Source of the DNA: Chryseobacterium sp. OSA05B
Lineage (GTDB): Bacteria > Bacteroidota > Bacteroidia > Flavobacteriales > Weeksellaceae
Length of the DNA stretch: 64,000 nucleotides
Reading direction: 5' to 3'
Assembly (NCBI RefSeq): GCF_019970065.1
Contig: NZ_JAHXYH010000005.1
Span: forward strand, 186,001 to 250,000
The notes under the pieces were generated by a model. It was not told the origin of the DNA. It saw only the letters and a list, made by a program, of their open reading frames with translations, and ran no database searches. The position numbers were made by a program, and so were the translations under genes. Shown piece by piece: positions 59,123-64,000 of the stretch (its first letter is position 1; every line of letters begins with the position of its first letter).

Positions 59123-59226
59123 ATATGGGTATTTATTTTTTCAAAAGTCATATGCAATCACTATTTCCGGTATTCGTTTGCTCACTCAATTCGTTAACCG
59201 TGATTTCATTGAATTTATTTTGGTTG

Positions 59227-59257
59227 CAAATATAAAATTTATATTTACAATAGTCAA
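59227..59257 (-). promoter_or_regulatory. Promoter of the ridA operon
   Basis: On the minus strand TTG (59257-59255), a 20-base spacer and TATATTTG (59234-59227) match the Bacteroidota consensus. The leader would be about 100 bases. Confidence 0.7.
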
Positions 59258-59264
59258 TCTGATA

Positions 59265-61850
59265 TTAGAAAGGTGCGTTAGGCTGTGTAAAACTTCTGTC
59301 CTTGTACTTCAGTGCATCACTTAAGATATTGGCTTTGATCCCGATAAAGAAGTCATATACCTTATACTGTCCGAAAGGCACCCAGTTAAAGTTGATCGTA
59401 AAACTTCGCTGATCTCTTGAGAATCCGATTCTGGTATAGGCCAGATCTTTCGTCACAAGGTCAAAATGCGTACTTCCGTTGATATTCCAGTAAGGAGTCA
59501 GCTTAATACTACCGTCCAGCCCTACAGAAGCAATTTTGGTTCCAAGTAAGGAGGTCCCTTTTGAATAAGCGTAGTTTGCATTGATATTTAAGGTCCAGGC
59601 CTGATCGAAATGGGCATAATTATCATCATCAAAATAATAATTTTCATTCCTCACTTCTCCTTTTGCAGGATACTTTTTAGCATAATCTGTTTTCTCTCCG
59701 AATATCTCGCTGCTCAAAGGATAAGAAAGCTGTACGTTGAATCCCTGTACACTGAAATGACCGAACTCTTCCGTTCTTATTCCCTGCGTAGCACCCGGAG
59801 CAAAATCAATTCTATAAGGATCCAGTGAAAGACTGGTGTTCACACTTAGTTTATTATTGAAGAAAGAGGACTGCCCGTTGATACTGAATACAGACCACGG
59901 GTGATCTTTTGCGGCAAAATTATAGTTTCCGGATAAGCTAAGTGATTCGAAGATCTTTATTTTTTTCACTCCCGTAGAATCACTTTTAGATTTCACCTTC
60001 ATTTCGATATTGTTTCCGATATTGAAACCTAAAGCTCCTACTACTCCACTTGACGGGCTTCCTACAATTCCTTTATCAAAAATAGAATAAGGCGTTAAAG
60101 CACCCTCCGCATTGTAATAATTTCTGTAATATCCGAAACCGGGACTGGAGAAATCCGGTGAATACGTAAAGCTAAGACTCGGTGTCATCATGTGTCTTAT
60201 CGCTTCTACAGCAGCTCCTTTTTTAAATTTCAGCATTCCGTAAAGCGTGGTCTGAAGACTTGCTGAAGTAGAGAATGTAGAATACCCTGCAACGTTCTTC
60301 TGAACTTCGTCCACATCAACCGTTTTTATAGGATCATAATATCTCTTAAGTGTTTTCGTCGTTAAAGCGTTATCAATATTCGCACTTAAACTGAACGTGA
60401 AATATTTCGCTACCGTTGTATTGGTTCCTAAAGCAATATTATTTTTAAGACCTGTCTGCATTTTATCCCACATCGCCTTTGTAAAAAGCTCATTTTCCTG
60501 GGTGCTTACATAGTTGGTCAGATTGAAACCCGTATTCACTGTAATATTTTCAAGAAGTCCCTGTCTTACTCCTGTTTTAGATTTAAACAGATAAAACTGA
60601 TTGATCGCCACGTTCATCTGAGGAAGACGAAGATCCGCCAGTCCGGTGGCAAAGTTTTGAGCATAGGATGCAGATCCTGTAATTGTAATTGGCAGTTTCA
60701 AGAATCTTTTGGTTACCGTTACCGCTGAATTCTGTTGCGTGTTCAGGACATTCTGATTGAAAATATAATTATTGTTCAGGTTATTGTTGTAAAACTTTGT
60801 ACTTACGATATCCACAGAGGCACTGAACGTCAGAAAAGGATTTGATTTTGAATCCTGAGTGTGTGTCCATGCAATTCTGTACGTACTGTTTTTGTTATAA
60901 TCATCCAGACCTTTGATTCCACGTATCATCGTTCCGACATCTGCTGTAAATGTCCCGGAATACCTGTATTTCTTCAGATAGTTCATCTGTGGCCGTATAT
61001 TCCAGCTTCCTTTGGTATAAATATCGGCAAGCACTTTAAGATCAAAATGTTCCCCTATCGGCTGATAATACCCCAGTCCGTTGAGGAAAAACCCTACATC
61101 TTCCCTTTCCCCGAAACTCGGAATCAGAATACCGGCTGCCCTCTTGTCTGAAAACGGAAGGATGGCAAACGGCAGAATCAGAGGGGTAGGAACCTTCTCG
61201 ATATACATCTGGATAGGCCCGGTAACGATCTGTGATTTATTTTTAGTCTTGATCAGCTTGATATTGGAGGCACGCATAAAATAATCCGATGCCGTATCTT
61301 TTTTCTTGATATAGTATTCATCGGTGGTATAATCTGCATTCTTCATCGCGAAGACAGAATCGTTATACTTTTTGGTTTTCTGTGCGGTAATTACCCCTTC
61401 GTTTTCTTCGGTTCTTGCATTGAATGCAATAGCCTGTTTCGTTTTGGTATTGTAGCTGAACTCGTTGGTTTCATATTTTTTCCCCGCCTGAGTAGTGATT
61501 ACGGGTTCAATAATCTTCCCCAGGGAATCCTGTTTTCCACGGGCATAGATGAGATTTTTATTATCGTCGATAGAAATATAATCCGCATCAATCTGCATAT
61601 CCTGGTATTTTACCTGGGCATTTTTATTGAGGAATGTCATTTTCTTTGGGATGTCTCTTCGCTGATCATCCGCTTTTGTGCGGAGAATATCATCTAAAGA
61701 TTCCTTTTTTACAACAATGGTATCCTTTTTGGAAATAGTATCATTAACCACATTTTTAGGCAATTTTTCAGGTGTTTTCTGTGCTAAAAAATTGTTAAAA
61801 ATTAGGATAATTAAAATTTGTAATATATTTTTGAGGACGGTTTTGGCCAA
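59265..61850 (-). CDS. lptD: LptD-like LPS assembly outer-membrane protein
   Basis: LptD inserts lipopolysaccharide into the outer membrane. The predicted 861-residue protein has a signal peptide (KTVLKNILQILIILIFNNFLAQ), an OstA/LptA-like periplasmic domain (about residues 60-220, with DADYISIDDNKNLIYARG) and a long C-terminal barrel. No ATG fits. I use a TTG at 61850, which begins at the signal peptide; another TTG at 61916 would overlap the divergent amidase start. Divergent lptD/amidase order is common in Flavobacteriia. Confidence 0.88.
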   Translation of the reverse strand: MAKTVLKNILQILIILIFNNFLAQKTPEKLPKNVVNDTISKKDTIVVKKESLDDILRTKADDQRRDIPKKMTFLNKNAQVKYQDMQIDADYISIDDNKNLIYARGKQDSLGKIIEPVITTQAGKKYETNEFSYNTKTKQAIAFNARTEENEGVITAQKTKKYNDSVFAMKNADYTTDEYYIKKKDTASDYFMRASNIKLIKTKNKSQIVTGPIQMYIEKVPTPLILPFAILPFSDKRAAGILIPSFGEREDVGFFLNGLGYYQPIGEHFDLKVLADIYTKGSWNIRPQMNYLKKYRYSGTFTADVGTMIRGIKGLDDYNKNSTYRIAWTHTQDSKSNPFLTFSASVDIVSTKFYNNNLNNNYIFNQNVLNTQQNSAVTVTKRFLKLPITITGSASYAQNFATGLADLRLPQMNVAINQFYLFKSKTGVRQGLLENITVNTGFNLTNYVSTQENELFTKAMWDKMQTGLKNNIALGTNTTVAKYFTFSLSANIDNALTTKTLKRYYDPIKTVDVDEVQKNVAGYSTFSTSASLQTTLYGMLKFKKGAAVEAIRHMMTPSLSFTYSPDFSSPGFGYYRNYYNAEGALTPYSIFDKGIVGSPSSGVVGALGFNIGNNIEMKVKSKSDSTGVKKIKIFESLSLSGNYNFAAKDHPWSVFSINGQSSFFNNKLSVNTSLSLDPYRIDFAPGATQGIRTEEFGHFSVQGFNVQLSYPLSSEIFGEKTDYAKKYPAKGEVRNENYYFDDDNYAHFDQAWTLNINANYAYSKGTSLLGTKIASVGLDGSIKLTPYWNINGSTHFDLVTKDLAYTRIGFSRDQRSFTINFNWVPFGQYKVYDFFIGIKANILSDALKYKDRSFTQPNAPF

Positions 61851-61904
61851 TTTTTGTTCTATATAATTAAGGCTCAAAATTAATATAATTTTTAAAACTG
61901 TAAG

Positions 61905-63191
61905 ATGCACAACCAAAATTTTAAAATAATTTTATCATTTCTCCTTATTTTATCGAGCACTTTAATATTTTCGCAAAAGAAGTTTACGATCGTTTTAGAT
62001 GCTGGGCATGGGGGAAGTGACCATGGAGCGAACCGATCTTATGCAGACATTGGAAGAGTCGCAGAAAAAGATGTTACGCTTGCCGTTACCCTAAAAGTTG
62101 GGGCAATGTTGGAGAAAAACAGAGATTTCAAAGTAATATACACCCGTAAATTTGACGAATATCCTTCTCTTTCGGACAGAACCAACCTGGCGAACAGAAG
62201 TAAAGCAGATCTTTTTGTATCCATTCACTGTAACTCTTCACAGAGACCTACCGCTTACGGAACTGAAACCTATGTACAAGGACCGAATCAGAACGATGAA
62301 AACCTTGAAGTAGCCAAAAGGGAAAACGATGTGATCTTTCTGGATGAAAAAGACAGACAGACCTTCGGTTCTTATAACCCAAGCTCTCCAGAATCTCTTA
62401 TCGCCCTGAAACTGCAGCAAAATAAATATCTGGAGTCCAGTTTACTGCTTGGCGGATTGGTAGAAGATAATTTCGTGAATAAAGATAAAAGATTTTCAAG
62501 GGGTGTTTTCCAGAAGAACCTTCACGTTCTCCGTATGAATGCCATGCCTTCCGTACTGATAGAAACCGGATTCATCAACCATCCTGAGGAAAGCCACTAT
62601 CTGGCATCCGAAAAGGGACAGACCGAAATTTCGGAAAGTATCTACAACGCCATCATCGATTATAAAAAAGCGATTGACCGAAAAACAGGAGGATCAGTTT
62701 CAGTGAAAAAACCTGAACCTGAGAAACCCGCTGAGTCTCCTCTGAAAAATGATTTCAGAATTCTGCTGCTAAGTTCACCTACGAAATACAACGACGGAGA
62801 TCCTGCTTTAAAAGGTCTGAATTATATTCTTCCTCTTAAAGATAACGGACAGTACAAATATTACTACGGTGTAACGAACATGGCTTCGGTAAAAGACATC
62901 AATTTAAAAACAGCCAAAGATGCAGGGTTCAGAAATGCGTATGCGGTAGGATTTATGCCTAATCAAAAACTGCTTTCAGGCTACTATACTATTGAGGTTT
63001 ATACGGGCGAAAAGCTAAATGGAAACTCATTTATCTTACAGACACTGAAGGATGTAGAACGCAACAAAGAGAACGGAGTTTTCTATTATACGTATGGAAA
63101 AGTATTCACTTTGGAGGATGCCGTAAAGCTCCAAAAAGACCTTGAAACCAAGGGAATCAAGAATACGATTATTCAAAAAGTTTTTAAATAA
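61905..63191 (+). CDS. N-acetylmuramoyl-L-alanine amidase (Amidase_3)
   Basis: This cell-wall hydrolase cleaves the amide between muramic acid and the stem peptide. The 428-residue protein has a signal peptide (about residues 1-23) and zinc ligands His in LDAGHGGSDHG (about 35), Glu in GRVAEKD (about 50) and His in FVSIHCNSS (about 105). Catalytic Glu lies in SVLIETGFINHPEE (about 222). A C-terminal SPOR-like region (about 280-428) would bind denuded glycan at the septum. It is divergent from lptD. Confidence 0.95.
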   Translation: MHNQNFKIILSFLLILSSTLIFSQKKFTIVLDAGHGGSDHGANRSYADIGRVAEKDVTLAVTLKVGAMLEKNRDFKVIYTRKFDEYPSLSDRTNLANRSKADLFVSIHCNSSQRPTAYGTETYVQGPNQNDENLEVAKRENDVIFLDEKDRQTFGSYNPSSPESLIALKLQQNKYLESSLLLGGLVEDNFVNKDKRFSRGVFQKNLHVLRMNAMPSVLIETGFINHPEESHYLASEKGQTEISESIYNAIIDYKKAIDRKTGGSVSVKKPEPEKPAESPLKNDFRILLLSSPTKYNDGDPALKGLNYILPLKDNGQYKYYYGVTNMASVKDINLKTAKDAGFRNAYAVGFMPNQKLLSGYYTIEVYTGEKLNGNSFILQTLKDVERNKENGVFYYTYGKVFTLEDAVKLQKDLETKGIKNTIIQKVFK

Positions 63192-63204
63192 TTTGAAAAA
63201 TAAT

Positions 63205-63235
63205 TTTGAAGTTAAAAAGTTAATCATTACTTTTG
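63205..63235 (+). promoter_or_regulatory. Promoter of tRNA-Glu
   Basis: TTTG (63205-63208), a 19-base spacer and TACTTTTG (63228-63235) match the consensus exactly and end 14 bases before the tRNA. Confidence 0.8.
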
Positions 63236-63249
63236 CAACCTCAAAATTT

Positions 63250-63324
63250 GGCCTATTCGTCTAGTGGTTAGGACTCAAGGTTTTCATCCTTGCAACAGGA
63301 GTTCGATTCTCCTATAGGCTACCA
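63250..63324 (+). tRNA. tRNA-Glu (anticodon TTC)
   Basis: The cloverleaf is readable: acceptor GGCCTAT with ATAGGCT (one G-T pair at the end), D-arm GTCTAGTGGTTAGGAC, anticodon stem CAAGG/CCTTG around loop TTTTCAT (anticodon TTC), and T-arm AGGAG-TTCGATT-CTCCT. CCA is encoded at 63322-63324. A small open reading frame begins 12 bases downstream. Confidence 0.97.
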
Positions 63325-63335
63325 AATTTGATATC

Positions 63336-63656
63336 ATGCCGGATTTAAAAATACAAGAAGCAAAACTTCTTTTTAAGAAAATCCACTCTAACCCAAAAAG
63401 TTACGATTTACAAATCAATGAAGACGGGATTACAGGCAGGGATGATAAAATAAGTTTCAGACTTTACCGGACTGGAGAAAGGGTCGCCTTTGAAGTAACA
63501 ATTGATGGACTTACCTTCACCAACACGACTGGAGAATGGAACAACGCAATGATTATGTTAAGTAGCACAATCAAGAAAATAGAACGAGAACAAGAGAATT
63601 TAAAAATAGAACAAGCAATAGATAAACTCAGAAAATACCTGTCAGAAGAAAATTAA
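63336..63656 (+). CDS. Hypothetical protein next to tRNA-Glu
   Basis: The 106-residue soluble protein has an alpha/beta N-terminal part (YDLQINEDGITGRDDKISFRL) and a charged helical C-terminus (IKKIEREQENLKIEQAIDKL). No family is recognised. It starts only 12 bases after the tRNA CCA and has no separate promoter, so it would be co-transcribed with the tRNA and released by tRNA 3' processing. It may be a gene gained at the tRNA 3' end. Confidence 0.6.
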   Translation: MPDLKIQEAKLLFKKIHSNPKSYDLQINEDGITGRDDKISFRLYRTGERVAFEVTIDGLTFTNTTGEWNNAMIMLSSTIKKIEREQENLKIEQAIDKLRKYLSEEN

Positions 63657-63673
63657 AAAATTTTAAAAATAAA

Positions 63674-63705
63674 TTTGGCAGATTAAAAAAAAGTTTATAG
63701 TTTTG
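63674..63705 (+). promoter_or_regulatory. Promoter of rpsT
   Basis: TTTG (63674-63677), 20 bases and TAGTTTTG (63698-63705) match the consensus and end 18 bases before the rpsT start. Confidence 0.8.
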
Positions 63706-63723
63706 CACTCACATTTGAACGAT

Positions 63724-63978
63724 ATGGCAAATCATAAATCAGCATTAAAGAGAATTAGACAAAACGAAGTTAGAAAAGTTCGTAACAGATACTACCACAA
63801 AACTGCTAGAACAGCAATCAAAGTTTTGAGAAATGAGGAAGATAAAGCTGCAGCTACTGAGCAACTTCCAAAAGTTATCGCTTTGTTGGATAGATTAGCT
63901 AAGAAAAATATCATCCATAAGAACAAAGCTGCTAACTTAAAAAGCAAATTGGCAAAGCACGTTAATAAATTAGCGTAA
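63724..63978 (+). CDS. rpsT: 30S ribosomal protein S20 (bS20)
   Basis: S20 is a three-helix primary binder of 16S rRNA. The start at 63724 gives MANHKSALKRIRQNEVRKVR, the conserved N-terminus, and 84 residues. An in-frame start at 63703 lies inside the promoter and is rejected. The Lys/Ala-rich C-terminus (IHKNKAANLKSKLAKHVNKL) is typical. It is monocistronic. Confidence 0.97.
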   Translation: MANHKSALKRIRQNEVRKVRNRYYHKTARTAIKVLRNEEDKAAATEQLPKVIALLDRLAKKNIIHKNKAANLKSKLAKHVNKLA

Positions 63979-64000
63979 CAGCATAGTTGGCCCGTTCGTC

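Overview
This window looks like a chromosomal segment from a Flavobacteriia bacterium, most probably Chryseobacterium or a close relative. The DNA is AT-rich. Promoters read TTTG-N19/20-TAnnTTTG, the Bacteroidota sigma pattern, and Shine-Dalgarno sites are largely absent. The protein families also fit: GLPGLI, DUF5995, a Chryseobacterium-type double-glycine leader peptide, an LptD/amidase divergent pair and a TonB-dependent receptor. All names rest on reading the translations; no database search was run.

Layout. 1-1.35 kb: enolase. 1.5-6.6 kb: a compact accessory cluster on the minus strand. It holds a LuxR-type response regulator, an unknown protein, a membrane protein and a histidine kinase as one operon, followed by a trypsin-like protease without a signal peptide and a membrane protein with a probable C-terminal pYEATS domain. 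A palindrome is shared by the regulator and protease promoters. 7.2-21.3 kb: the S10-spc-alpha ribosomal operons from rplC to rplQ, complete with secY, infA, rpmJ and rpoA, with a structured leader before rplC and a two-way stem-loop before rpmJ. 21.4-26.9 kb: glycerol catabolism, with glpR divergent from glpD-glpK-glpF and an outer-membrane barrel gene. 27.4-33.1 kb: exported proteins of unknown function, a low-affinity iron permease homologue and a GLPGLI protein. 33.2-38.3 kb: an iron-type cassette (TonB receptor, lipoprotein, PepSY membrane protein) lying between intact rpsJ and a displaced 3' fragment of rpsJ. 38.3-41.7 kb: the str operon rpsL-rpsG-fusA-rpsJ. 41.7-64 kb: mixed housekeeping and small accessory genes, including dps, pncB, rmuC, a tRNA/rRNA methyltransferase, formyl-THF cyclo-ligase, trhO, a DegQ-type protease, ridA, lptD, an amidase, tRNA-Glu and rpsT.

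How the parts fit. The ribosomal genes form two transcription units on the same strand, str and S10-spc-alpha, now 17 kb apart and each with a strong predicted promoter. The rpsJ fragment in the gap records at least one insertion into a formerly more compact cluster. The glp genes make a complete pathway from uptake to dihydroxyacetone phosphate, behind an array of AAACGAAAC-type boxes that suit a DeoR-family repressor. The most unusual group is the 1.5-6.6 kb cluster, where a two-component system appears to control its own operon and an intracellular protease/pYEATS pair. That is a candidate regulated stress or defence module.
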